Source: DAIDKA01 sp035485475 (GTDB lineage Bacteria > Pseudomonadota > Gammaproteobacteria > Steroidobacterales > Steroidobacteraceae). From it: a DNA stretch of 64,000 bases. This document shows, piece after piece, positions 7,483-16,700 of the stretch. Made by a program: the position numbers and the translations under genes. The DNA lies in assembly GCA_035485475.1 (NCBI GenBank), contig DATHOA010000200.1:56352-120351 (forward strand), given 5' to 3'. Each line of letters begins with the position of its first letter. Within the stretch, counting starts at the first letter, position 1. Under the pieces are notes generated by a model, which was not told the origin of the DNA, made no database searches, and was given only the letters and a program-made list of their open reading frames with translations.

Positions 7483-9204
7483 ATGAAGAGAACCGAACCC
7501 TTTGCCTTTGTACGTGAGCTGGCCACGCGCTGGGATGCGGTCGCGCTCGTCATTGTGCTGGGCCTGGTGGTGGCACTCGGGGAGGCCAGCCGTGGCCTGC
7601 TGGAGCCCCTGGCCAAGCTCAAGGCCACCCCCATTTCACTCGACCCTGCGCAACTGCCCTTCTACGCGGCCCGCTCCACCCTGCGGATGTTTGCGGCGCT
7701 GGGCGTTTCACTGGTATTCACCTTCACCTACGCCACCTGGGCGGCCAAGAGCGCCCGCGCCGGCAAGCTGCTGGTGCCGATACTCGACATCCTGCAGTCC
7801 GTGCCCATCCTGAGTTTCATCTCGATCACGGTGGTGTTCTTCATGTCACTGGCCCCCGGACGGGTGGTCGGGGCGGAGTTCGCCGCCATATTTGCGGTTT
7901 TCACCAGTCAGGCCTGGAACATGGCCTTCAGCTTCTATCAGTCCCTGCGCACCGTGCCACAGGAACTGCGCGAAGCGGCCCAGTCCTTCCACTTGAGCGG
8001 CTGGATGACCTTCTGGCAGGTCGAAGTGCCCTTCTCCCTGCCGGGCCTGATCTGGAACACCATGATGTCCATGTCCGGGGGATGGTTTTTCGTCGTGGCC
8101 TCGGAGGCGCTGACCGTGGGCCACACCTCCCTGGCGCTGCCCGGCATCGGATCCTACATCGCCGTCGCCATCGAACAGAAAAACATGGCCGCCATCGGCT
8201 GGGCGATTGGCGCGATGCTCGTGGTGATCATTCTGTACGACCAGCTGCTGTTCCGCCCGCTGGTGGCCTGGGCCGACCGATTGAAGTTCGAACAGGACGC
8301 CACGGGCCGGCCGCCCTCCTCGTGGGCGCTGACCGTGATGCAGCGTTCGCGGCTGCTGTCCCTGATCACGGACGGCTTTTTCGCAACGGTACGCTGGACC
8401 AGCTCAAAGCTGCCGATCGCAAAACCGCGCACCGCGCGCGCCGGACCGGCGCCGGACAACACCCTGCGCGATCGGCTGTTCCTGACGCTGGTCATTGCGA
8501 TCGTGGCACTGGGACTGTGGCACATCGCCGCCGACCTGATTGCCAACACCACGGTGACGGAAGCCTTGAGGGTATGCGGGCTGTCCCTGATCACCATGGT
8601 GCGCGTGTTCGTTTTCATCGGCGTCGCCAGCTTGATCTGGGTGCCGGTCGGCGTGTGGGTTGGCCTGCGGCCCCGGGTGATGGCCTATGTGCAGCCGGCA
8701 GCGCAATTCATGGCAGCTTTCCCGGCGCAGCTGCTGTTCCCCGTCGTGGTGTTCTTCATCGTGCGTTGGAAACTGACCCCTGACATCTGGTTAAGCCCGC
8801 TCATGATCCTGGGAACCCAGTGGTACATCCTCTTCAATGTCATCGCCGGCGCCTCCTCCATCCCGGGAGAACTGCGTTATGCGGCCCAGAACTTCAACCT
8901 GCGCGGCTGGCAATGGTGGAAGACCCTGGCGCTGCCGGCGGTATTTCCCTACTACGTCACGGGCGCGATTACCGCTTCGGGCGGTTCCTGGAATGCGGCC
9001 TTCGTGGCCGAATACACCAGCTGGGGATCGACCCAGGTCACGGCCCACGGAGTCGGCGCGTACCTGGCGCAAGCCAGTGCGGCCGGCGACTTTCACGGCA
9101 TCGTGCTGGGCACGGTGTCCATGTGCCTGTTCGTGATTATCATCAACCGCCTGTTCTGGCGGCCCTTGTACTATTACGCGGAGCGACGCTACCGGCTCGC
9201 CTAG
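7483..9204 (+). CDS. ABC transporter permease, fused double domain (NitT/TauT type)
   Basis: A 573-aa inner-membrane protein containing two copies of the binding-protein-dependent permease domain in one chain, roughly residues 60-270 and 350-560. Each half has an EAA-type loop facing the ATPase: LREAAQSFHLSGWMTFWQVE and LRYAAQNFNLRGWQWWKTLA. About six hydrophobic segments surround each. This arrangement is found in nitrate/sulfonate/bicarbonate-type importers, where two permease chains are normally separate. The ATPase gene begins nine bases downstream, so the two are co-transcribed. No periplasmic binding protein gene is nearby, so the substrate is unknown. Confidence 0.9.
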   Translation: MKRTEPFAFVRELATRWDAVALVIVLGLVVALGEASRGLLEPLAKLKATPISLDPAQLPFYAARSTLRMFAALGVSLVFTFTYATWAAKSARAGKLLVPILDILQSVPILSFISITVVFFMSLAPGRVVGAEFAAIFAVFTSQAWNMAFSFYQSLRTVPQELREAAQSFHLSGWMTFWQVEVPFSLPGLIWNTMMSMSGGWFFVVASEALTVGHTSLALPGIGSYIAVAIEQKNMAAIGWAIGAMLVVIILYDQLLFRPLVAWADRLKFEQDATGRPPSSWALTVMQRSRLLSLITDGFFATVRWTSSKLPIAKPRTARAGPAPDNTLRDRLFLTLVIAIVALGLWHIAADLIANTTVTEALRVCGLSLITMVRVFVFIGVASLIWVPVGVWVGLRPRVMAYVQPAAQFMAAFPAQLLFPVVVFFIVRWKLTPDIWLSPLMILGTQWYILFNVIAGASSIPGELRYAAQNFNLRGWQWWKTLALPAVFPYYVTGAITASGGSWNAAFVAEYTSWGSTQVTAHGVGAYLAQASAAGDFHGIVLGTVSMCLFVIIINRLFWRPLYYYAERRYRLA

Positions 9205-9213
9205 GGATCCGCC

Positions 9214-10518
9214 ATGAACACCGCACCACTGTTACAGGTCAAAGACGTCTGCAAGGCCTTTCCCAAGCCCGATGGCGAGGGCCAGCACATTGTGCTCGAA
9301 GGTGTGAACCTGACGATCAATGAGGGCGAAGTCGTCGGGCTGCTCGGCCGCTCCGGTTCGGGCAAGTCCACGCTGTTGCGCTGCATCGCGGGTCTGTCCA
9401 GCCCGACCGGCGGGACGCTGTCATACCTGGGTGAGCCAATCGAAGGCCCGGCCCACGGCATCGCGATGGTGTTCCAGAGCTTCGCGATCTTCCCCTGGCT
9501 GACGGTGTACGAGAACGTGGCGCTGGGCCTGGAGGCCCTGCGCGTCGCGCCGCCGGAGATCCGGCGCCGTGCCCTGGCCGCCATCGACCTCATCGGGCTG
9601 GACGGCTTCGAATCCGCCTACCCGCGCGAGCTGTCCGGCGGCATGCGACAGCGCGTGGGCTTCGCACGCGCGCTGGTCGTACATCCGAATATCCTGCTGA
9701 TGGATGAACCCTTTTCGGCCCTGGACGTGCTGACCGCGGAAACCCTGCGTACGGACTTCCTGGACCTGTGGACCGAGGGGCGCATGCCCATCAAGGGCGT
9801 GATCCTCGTGACCCACAATATCGAAGAGGCGGTGCTGATGTGCGACCGCATACTGGTATTCGCCAGTAACCCGGGGCGCATTCTCACCGAAATCCGGGTC
9901 ACCCTGCCCCAGCCGCGCAACCGCCTCGATCCGACTTTCCGCGCGCTGGTGGAAAGCATCTACGTGGTCATGACCACGCGCCTGGCCGGGGAGGCGCACG
10001 CACGCAATGAGCGCTTCCCGGGGCTGGGAATCGGCACGGTGCTGCCGCATGTGTCATCGAACCTGCTGGCCGGACTGATGGAAACCGTGGCTGGCGCGCC
10101 TTTCTATGGCACCGCCGACCTGCCGAAAATTGCCTCGGACCTGCAAATGGAAATCGACGAACTGTTCCCGGTGGCCGAGACGCTGCAGATGATGCGATTT
10201 GCCGAAGTCGCCGGGGGTGATATCCGCCTCACCGAACTGGGCAATGCCTTCGCCAATGCCGAGCCCGACGAACGCAAGCGCATTTTTTCGCGCCAGCTGC
10301 TCAATTATGTGCCGCTGGCTCAACATATCCGCCGGGTGCTGGATGAAAGACCCACGCACGTCGCGCGCAAGAGCCGCTTCTCGGACGAACTCGAGGATCA
10401 CATGAGCGAGGATGATGCCGAGCGCACGCTGCGCGCGATGATCAGCTTGGGACGCTACGCCGAGGCGTTTGCCTACGACGATGAGAATGCTGCATTCAGT
10501 CTCGAGAATCCGTCCTGA
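9214..10518 (+). CDS. ABC transporter ATP-binding protein with AAA-associated C-terminal domain
   Basis: A 434-aa ATPase partner of the permease immediately upstream. The nucleotide-binding domain shows Walker A GRSGSGKSTLL (near residue 44), signature LSGGMRQRVGFARAL (near residue 140), Walker B ILLMDEPFSALD and the H-loop VTHN. This is the NitT/TauT (SsuB/TauB) style. After about residue 290 it carries an extra domain of some 130 residues, with DLQMEIDELFPVAETLQMMR and LADERTHVARKSRF-like helices (DERPTHVARKSRFSDELEDH), resembling the AAA-associated C-terminal domain seen in some of these ATPases. That extension probably regulates transport. Substrate unknown. Confidence 0.92.
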   Translation: MNTAPLLQVKDVCKAFPKPDGEGQHIVLEGVNLTINEGEVVGLLGRSGSGKSTLLRCIAGLSSPTGGTLSYLGEPIEGPAHGIAMVFQSFAIFPWLTVYENVALGLEALRVAPPEIRRRALAAIDLIGLDGFESAYPRELSGGMRQRVGFARALVVHPNILLMDEPFSALDVLTAETLRTDFLDLWTEGRMPIKGVILVTHNIEEAVLMCDRILVFASNPGRILTEIRVTLPQPRNRLDPTFRALVESIYVVMTTRLAGEAHARNERFPGLGIGTVLPHVSSNLLAGLMETVAGAPFYGTADLPKIASDLQMEIDELFPVAETLQMMRFAEVAGGDIRLTELGNAFANAEPDERKRIFSRQLLNYVPLAQHIRRVLDERPTHVARKSRFSDELEDHMSEDDAERTLRAMISLGRYAEAFAYDDENAAFSLENPS

Positions 10519-10529
10519 GCGGGACGACG

Positions 10530-10865
10530 CTACCGATACGAGGCGGGCGCCTTTAGCGCTTTGAGGAGGGGCGCCCCTCTGCTGCGCGGCGGCCGTTCCT
10601 CTTTAGACTGATTGGCCCACACATAACAACAGGCGCGCCAGGCCGACCAGATTCGACCGTGCTGACAGAATCGATACGTGCTGTAGACGCCACGCCAGCC
10701 TAGCGGTTGCTTGGTCATTGCCCAGTCCTCACGATTACGATTCTGCGCGGGATTCACAGTCATAATCTGCGCGGTTCCGGACCAGGGCAACAGGCGCGCC
10801 CGGACGCGATTCCTTGAAGGCATCGTCTGACACGACATATCGCCGACCACGGTCGCCCCGATCAA
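10530..10865 (-). CDS. Hypothetical small protein, doubtful
   Basis: A 111-codon frame lying 26 bases downstream of the phosphopantetheinyl transferase gene on the same strand. A more compact start at ATG 10764 (MTVNPAQNRNREDW) gives about 77 residues, with a basic, Trp/Arg/Cys-rich core (YSTYRFCQHGRIWSAWRACC). I do not recognise a family. The spacing would allow co-transcription, but composition is also compatible with a non-coding frame. A 14-base perfect palindrome, GAGGGGCGCCCCTC (10566-10579), lies near its 3' end between the convergent genes; without a T-run it is not a clear terminator. Confidence 0.3.
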   Translation of the reverse strand: MIGATVVGDMSCQTMPSRNRVRARLLPWSGTAQIMTVNPAQNRNREDWAMTKQPLGWRGVYSTYRFCQHGRIWSAWRACCYVWANQSKEERPPRSRGAPLLKALKAPASYR

Positions 10866-10891
10866 GGCAACGGCAGGTGGCTGTCGTGGCC

Positions 10892-11623
10892 TTAGCCGTT
10901 AGCCTCAATCGCAGGCGCGGCCATTACGGCGGTAATGAAGGGACTGTGGATTCGGTACCTGCCGCATAGCGGTGCCGGCATCTGCCGCTCGATCAGCAGG
11001 GCTCGGGCCGGCCGGATCTCGAATTCACCGCTGAGTGACAGGCTGCCGCGGATCACGACACTCACCTCGCCGAATTCAATCCACTCCCGCGTGAGCAGGT
11101 ACTGGCACTTGTAGAACGCCTCCTTGGCGGCAAAGATCAGCGCGGCGCGTTGCTCACGACTCTGCACCGTTTCCAGGTACAGGGCCTGGTGCTCGGCGGG
11201 CGTGCAGATGGATGGCCACACTTCCTCATTCACGGCGGCGATCACCTCGCTGTCGACGCCGAGACTGCGCACGCGCGTGAGGGGTCCGACCACGGCGGCC
11301 GCATAGCCATTGGTATGGGTGATGCAACCGGTCACACCGGGTGGCCAAATCGGCAGGCCGTCCGTTCCGGCCCGCAGCGGGATATCGTCCAGTTCGAACT
11401 GCCGCAGGGCGCGGCGCGCGCACACCCGCCCGGCGGTGAAATCCTGCCAGCGCTTCCGGGACCAGTGGTTCGTGCTTGGCGCCTCCGCAGCCAGGAGCAA
11501 CCCCTCGGACGCCGCCTGGTAAAGGTGCGCGGCAGCGACGCCCGTGGGCAGCAGGGCCGCCAGCTCCACGGACAGAACCGCAGGATTGTCCGGGCCCTCC
11601 CCCAAGGCCGGAGTCGCTGTCAT
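10892..11623 (-). CDS. 4'-phosphopantetheinyl transferase, Sfp/EntD type
   Basis: A 243-aa enzyme of the Sfp/EntD superfamily, which moves the phosphopantetheine arm from coenzyme A to the conserved Ser of carrier domains. The magnesium-binding GVDSE motif is in RVRSLGVDSEVIAAV, and the second signature is FAAKEAFYKCQY. An EntD-like upstream region contains FTAGRVCARRALRQF and LPIWPPGVTGCITHTNGYAA. Length is normal. It lies 200 bases from, and divergent to, the NRPS/PKS operon, so its natural clients are very likely the carrier domains encoded at 11825-25778. Confidence 0.92.
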   Translation of the reverse strand: MTATPALGEGPDNPAVLSVELAALLPTGVAAAHLYQAASEGLLLAAEAPSTNHWSRKRWQDFTAGRVCARRALRQFELDDIPLRAGTDGLPIWPPGVTGCITHTNGYAAAVVGPLTRVRSLGVDSEVIAAVNEEVWPSICTPAEHQALYLETVQSREQRAALIFAAKEAFYKCQYLLTREWIEFGEVSVVIRGSLSLSGEFEIRPARALLIERQMPAPLCGRYRIHSPFITAVMAAPAIEANG

Positions 11624-11735
11624 CCGGGAATACTACCTAATCTCATGGAGCGCGACACCGGCCTGACCCGCGCCTGATGGCAAAAACCTGAACGAACGCA
11701 CAGTTTTGACTCTTGCGTCACCCCTCAAATCGAGC

Positions 11736-11754
11736 TTCAGCTAGGTTTCAGCTA
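11736..11754 (+). promoter_or_regulatory. Direct repeat TTCAGCTA x2, 11-bp period, upstream of the NRPS operon
   Basis: TTCAGCTA occurs at 11736-11743 and again, without mismatch, at 11747-11754. The 11-base period places both on one face of the helix, as in sites of OmpR/PhoB-type response regulators. A possible -10 element (TAGAGA, 11763-11768, or CACAAT, 11776-11781) follows. It sits between the divergent transferase and NRPS genes, 70-90 bases before the NRPS start. Regulation through it is inference. Confidence 0.4.
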
Positions 11755-11824
11755 TGCCTGTCTAGAGAATCGCGGCACAATCACTCTGTGTAAGGTTCGG
11801 GGAAGGTTACGGTGTGATTTGGTT

Positions 11825-13726
11825 ATGCGCCGGCAACCCGAAATCAGTGAAAAATCAGTGAATATGCCAGCGTCATCGATTCCCGCGGCTTTCGCTGCCG
11901 CCGCTTTGGCCGCGCCCGGAAGCACCTCGCTTCGCGGCGAGTCGCGGACGTTATCGTATTCTCAATTGGCCGCCGAAAGCGACGCCATCGCCGGCATGCT
12001 GCGGGCCCGCGGCGTCGGACGCGGCGCCACGGTCGGCCTGTATTCCAATCGCTGCGCCGAGGCAGTCACCGCGATTCTGGGCATCCTGAAAACAGGCGCG
12101 GCCTATGTCCCGTTTGATTCCAGCTATCCGCTGAAGCTGCTGCAATACATCTACCAGGATAGTGCGCCCTCGGCGATGCTAGTCCAGGAGCAGCTGATTC
12201 AGCCCGACGGCACCGAACCGTTCTGGGAGGGGGAGTGCCTGAAGCTCGGGCAACCCATGCCCGCGCATGCCGCGATGGATTGTGATTGGGCGCAAATCGC
12301 GGCCAGCGACCCTGCTTATATAATGTATACGTCGGGATCAACCGGACGTCCCAAAGGCGTGGTCGTGCCGCACGGCGCTGTGCTGCGCCTGGTGCTGGAC
12401 AACGATTTCGCACATGTCGGGCCCGATGAGGTGGTGCTGCAACTGGCCCCCTTGTCATTTGATGCCTCAACGTTCGAGCTGTGGAGCGCCTTGCTCAACG
12501 GTGGCACGCTCGCGGTCGTTTCGAACCCCTATCCGTCGCTGGAGGACATCAGCGCCGCAATTGCCCAATACAGGGTGACGACGCTGTGGCTGACGGCGGG
12601 ATTGTTCCACCTGATGGTCGACAATCAGCTTGCGGGGCTCAGACCGCTGCGACAACTGCTGGCCGGGGGCGATGTCCTGTCTCCGCCGCACGTCGTCAAG
12701 GCGCTGCGTGGGCTGCCGCACTGCCGCCTGATCAACGGCTACGGGCCGACCGAGAACACCACCTTCAGCTGCTGCTACAGCATCCCGCACGACTACACCG
12801 GCGATGGCCCCGTTCCCATCGGGCGCCCCATCCGGCAGACCGAAGCGCTGATATTGGATGAGGACCGCCGCGCGGTGGCGCCGGGCACGGACGGGGAACT
12901 GTATGTCGGTGGTGCGGGGCTGGCACTGCAGTATCTGAACCGACCGGAATTGACGGCCGAGCGCTTTATTGCGCATCCATTGAGCCGTGAGGCTGGCGCG
13001 CGTCTGTACCGTACCGGGGATCGGGTGCGGCAGCGCGCCGACGGCAACCTGGAATTCCTCGGACGCGTTGACCGACAGGTGAAAATCAACGGCAAGCGGG
13101 TGGAACTGGATGAGATCGAAGCGCGACTGCGGGCCACGGGAATGGTCCAGGACGCGGCCGTCGTTTGTTCGCCGCTCGGCACCGGCCCGCGGCAGATCAG
13201 CGCCTTTGTCACCACGCCCGGCAACGCCCCCCTGGCCCTCGACCCGCTGCGCGCCGCGCTGCGCGAGGAGTTGCCCGACTACATGATCCCGCTGTGCATC
13301 ACCCAGCTGGACGCGCTGCCCCTGTCCCCCACGGGCAAGGTGGACCGCGGGCGGCTGCCCACGGTCGCCCCGCGCGTTCCGGAATCGTCCGGACGCGCTC
13401 CTACGGACACCACCGAGGCGGCACTGATAGAGATCGTCCGGCGCGTCCTCGGCAAGGAGACCGTGGGCGTCGAGGACAACTTCTTTGATCTGGGGGCTAC
13501 GTCGCTTCAGATCCTGGAAGTCCACGCTAGTGTTCGGCGTTCCCTACCCTGTGAGATCAGCGTGGTCGATCTATTTCGCTATCCGCGAATCAGTGCGCTT
13601 GCGGCCCGGATGTCGGGTACTGCCGCTCCGGTTTCCGCAACATTTGGCGCCCAGGAGCGCGCACGTCGGCAGCAGGCAGCGCTGGCGCGCCGACGGCCAA
13701 ACACCCCGCACAAGAGCGCGCCATGA
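11825..13726 (+). CDS. NRPS loading module: adenylation-carrier protein (A-PCP), predicted valine
   Basis: This protein of about 633 aa activates an amino acid and holds it on its carrier domain, starting the assembly line. The A domain has A3 YTSGSTGRPKGVVV (about 168), A5 NGYGPTENTT, A7 YRTGDRVRQ, A8 GRVDRQVKINGKRVELDEIE and A10 SPTGKVDR with Lys505. Aligning by eye to GrsA gives the pocket code D-A-F-W-L-G-G-T-F-K, close to published valine codes. The carrier motif LGATSLQ has Ser560. There is no condensation domain, which fits a loading role. ATG 11825 is chosen; TTG 11819 and ATG 11864 are possible. Its stop overlaps the next start (ATGA), so translation is coupled. Confidence 0.92.
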   Translation: MRRQPEISEKSVNMPASSIPAAFAAAALAAPGSTSLRGESRTLSYSQLAAESDAIAGMLRARGVGRGATVGLYSNRCAEAVTAILGILKTGAAYVPFDSSYPLKLLQYIYQDSAPSAMLVQEQLIQPDGTEPFWEGECLKLGQPMPAHAAMDCDWAQIAASDPAYIMYTSGSTGRPKGVVVPHGAVLRLVLDNDFAHVGPDEVVLQLAPLSFDASTFELWSALLNGGTLAVVSNPYPSLEDISAAIAQYRVTTLWLTAGLFHLMVDNQLAGLRPLRQLLAGGDVLSPPHVVKALRGLPHCRLINGYGPTENTTFSCCYSIPHDYTGDGPVPIGRPIRQTEALILDEDRRAVAPGTDGELYVGGAGLALQYLNRPELTAERFIAHPLSREAGARLYRTGDRVRQRADGNLEFLGRVDRQVKINGKRVELDEIEARLRATGMVQDAAVVCSPLGTGPRQISAFVTTPGNAPLALDPLRAALREELPDYMIPLCITQLDALPLSPTGKVDRGRLPTVAPRVPESSGRAPTDTTEAALIEIVRRVLGKETVGVEDNFFDLGATSLQILEVHASVRRSLPCEISVVDLFRYPRISALAARMSGTAAPVSATFGAQERARRQQAALARRRPNTPHKSAP

Positions 13727-16700
13727 ACGACCCCGTGATCCCGGGTGAGCCGTCGGACAACCCGGACAATCTGATTGCAATCGTGGGCCTCGCGGGCCGC
13801 TTCCCCGGCGCACGCGACATCCGGGAATTCTGGAAAAACCTGGCCGCTGGCACCGAGTCCATCACGCACTTCACCGAGGCCCAGCTGGAGGACAGCTTCA
13901 GCGACGAGGAACGGCGCGCGCCGAATTTCGTCAAGGCGCGACCACTGCTGGCCGACATCGATCAATTCGATGCCGACTTCTTCGGCATGTATGCGCGCGA
14001 AGCCGAACTCACCGACCCGCAGCAACGGGTATTCCTCGAGATCTGCTGGGATGCGCTGGAAAGCGCCGGCTGCGATCCACGCAGTTATGGCGGCGCCATC
14101 GGGGTATTCGGCGGCTGCAGTATCAATACTTACTTCCTGCATCACGTGCTCGGCGACCGGCGTACGCAGGAGGAATTCACGAGCAGCTACCAGGTCGGCT
14201 GCTATCCGGCATTGCTCGGGGCCGGACTGGACTTCCTGGCGACTCGCGTCTCGTACAAGCTGGATCTCAAAGGCCCGAGCCTGACCCTGCAGACCGCCTG
14301 CTCGACCTCACTGCTGGCCGTCGCACAGGCCTGTCAAAGCCTGCTCCTGTATCAGTCGGACCTGGCCCTGGCGGGCGGCGTGTCCATCACCTTCCCGCAA
14401 AAGCGCGGTTTCGTGCACCAGGAAGGTGGCATGGTATCCGCGGACGGGCACTGCCGTACCTTCGACGCGCAGGCCAGCGGGACTATTTTTGGCAGTGGCG
14501 CAGGCGTCGTGGCGCTGAAGCGACTGGAGGATGCCCGCGCCAACGGCGATTTCATCTACGCCGTCATTCGTGGCAGTGGCGTCAACAACGACGGCGCCGC
14601 CAAGGTTGGCTTCACGGCACCCAGTGTCGATGCGCAGGCAGCGGCCATCGAGATGGCACACGCGAACGCCGGCATTGATGCCGGCAGCATCAGCTATGTC
14701 GAGTGCCACGGTACCGCCACCCCGCTGGGGGATCCAATTGAAATCGCAGCACTGACCAAGGCGTTTCGGGCCAGTTCCGGCGCCGGGCAGTTCTGTGCAG
14801 TGGGCTCCGTCAAATCCAACATCGGGCACCTGGACGCCGCGGCCGGCGTGGTCGGACTGATCAAGACCGCACTGGCGCTGCACCACGAACTCCTTCCGGC
14901 CTCGTTGCACTACACCCGCCCGAATCCGCAAATCGACTTTGCCGCCACTCCGTTCTACGTGAATGCAAAGTTGTCCCCGTGGCCGCGCGGCGCGCAGCCG
15001 CGCCGTGCCGGTGTCAGCGCCTTCGGCGTCGGGGGCACGAATGTGCACGTCGTGCTCGAAGAGGCGCCGGCCGGGCCGGCGCGCGGCCGTTCAGCAGGCC
15101 CGCAACTGCTCGTCTTGTCGGGCCGCAGCGAAGCCGCCTTGGGGATCGCCCGCGGCAATCTTGCGAGTGCCCTGCGCGAGCAGCCCGCGATCGAACTGTG
15201 CGACGTGGCGCATACTTTGCAGCACGGCCGACGTGCCTTCGAACAGCGTGCCTTCGTCGTCGCCACGACGGCCGAGGAAGCAGTCGCGCGCCTCGCCGCG
15301 CCCGCGTCGAGCGCAAATCGCGCCAAAGTACTCCCCGGCCGGGTGCCCGTGGCCTTCATGTTCCCGGGCCAGGGCGCGCAGTATCCGAATATGGCGCGCG
15401 ACCTTTACGAGAGGGAGAGCGAATTTCGGCGCCAGGTGCAACGCTGTACCGAAATCCTGCGACCCGAGCTGGGCGATGAATTCCTGGCGGTGCTGTACCC
15501 GCCGGCGGGAACGCCCGATACGGCCGCGGCGCTGATGTCAACGCGTTTCGCTCAACCTGCCCTCTTCACGATCGAGTACGCGCTGGCGCAGTTGTGGATG
15601 AGCTGGGGCATCCAGCCTGATGCCATGATTGGCCACAGTGTCGGTGAATTCGTCGTCGCTGTGCTCGCTGGCGTGATGAGTTTGGAGGAGGCGCTGCCAC
15701 TGGTGGCGCTGCGCGGGCGGCTCATGCAGGCGCTTCCGGGCGGCTCCATGCTCGCCGTCCGGCTGCCCGAGTCACAGCTGCGGCCGCTGCTCGACACGCA
15801 GCTGGCCATCGCCGCCATCAACGGGCCGGCCCTGAGCGTTGCCTCCGGGACCCACGACGCCATCGCCGGGCTCGAACAGCGCTTGCAGGCCCGCGGCGTC
15901 CAAAGCCGCCGTCTGCACACCTCGCATGCCTTCCACTCGGCGATGGTAGACCCGATTATCGCGCCGCTGCGGGAACAGCTGGAGCGCTTGCGACTGTCGG
16001 CCCCGCAACGCCCCTATGTGTCCTGTGCCACCGGCACCTGGATAACGGATGCCGAGGCGACTTCGCCGCAATACTGGTCACGACATGCGCGCGAGACGGT
16101 GCGCTTCGCGGCCGGCATCAGCACCCTGCTCGCCCAGGATCCGGCCCCGGTGCTGCTGGAAGTGGGGCCGGGCAATGTTCTTTCCACCCTGGCGCTGCAA
16201 ACCCTGCAGGGCCGCCCGATTCCGGTGGTCACCTCGCTCCCGGACGCGGCGCGCGAGACCTCCGATTCTGTCACGCTGCTGGAGGCGGCCGGCCGACTGT
16301 GGACACAGGGCCTCCAACCCCACTGGACGGTGCTCGGCGCGCAGTCGGGGCGTCACGTGCCGCTGCCTACCTACCCGTTCGAACGCAAGCGATTCTGGAT
16401 TGATGCCCCACCGAGCAGCCGCCGGGCAGCAGCCCAGGTCACGGCAGATACGCAGATCCCCTCCGGCCTCTCGCCTCCACCGGCACACCCAATAGCCGCG
16501 GCCTCCACTGAAGTTGCGCAGGACACTACAGCGATGAGCGATCGAACCGACAACACCCGCATCGGAGAAATCAGCGCCGCTATCGCGGCCATCCTGGAGG
16601 AGCTCTCCGGTAACGCACCCCTGTCGGTGACCGAACCGATCAACTTCCTGGAGATGGGCTACGACTCTTTGTTTCTCACCCAGGTCGCGCAGAAGATCCA

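Noticed and set aside
10566..10579. 14-base palindrome GAGGGGCGCCCCTC as a terminator
   Set aside because: There is no loop and no T-run on either strand, so intrinsic termination is not supported.
11706..11734. TTGACT as a -35 box for the NRPS operon
   Set aside because: The sequence 17 bases downstream (around 11729) is not a credible -10 element; the direct repeat downstream is a better regulatory candidate.
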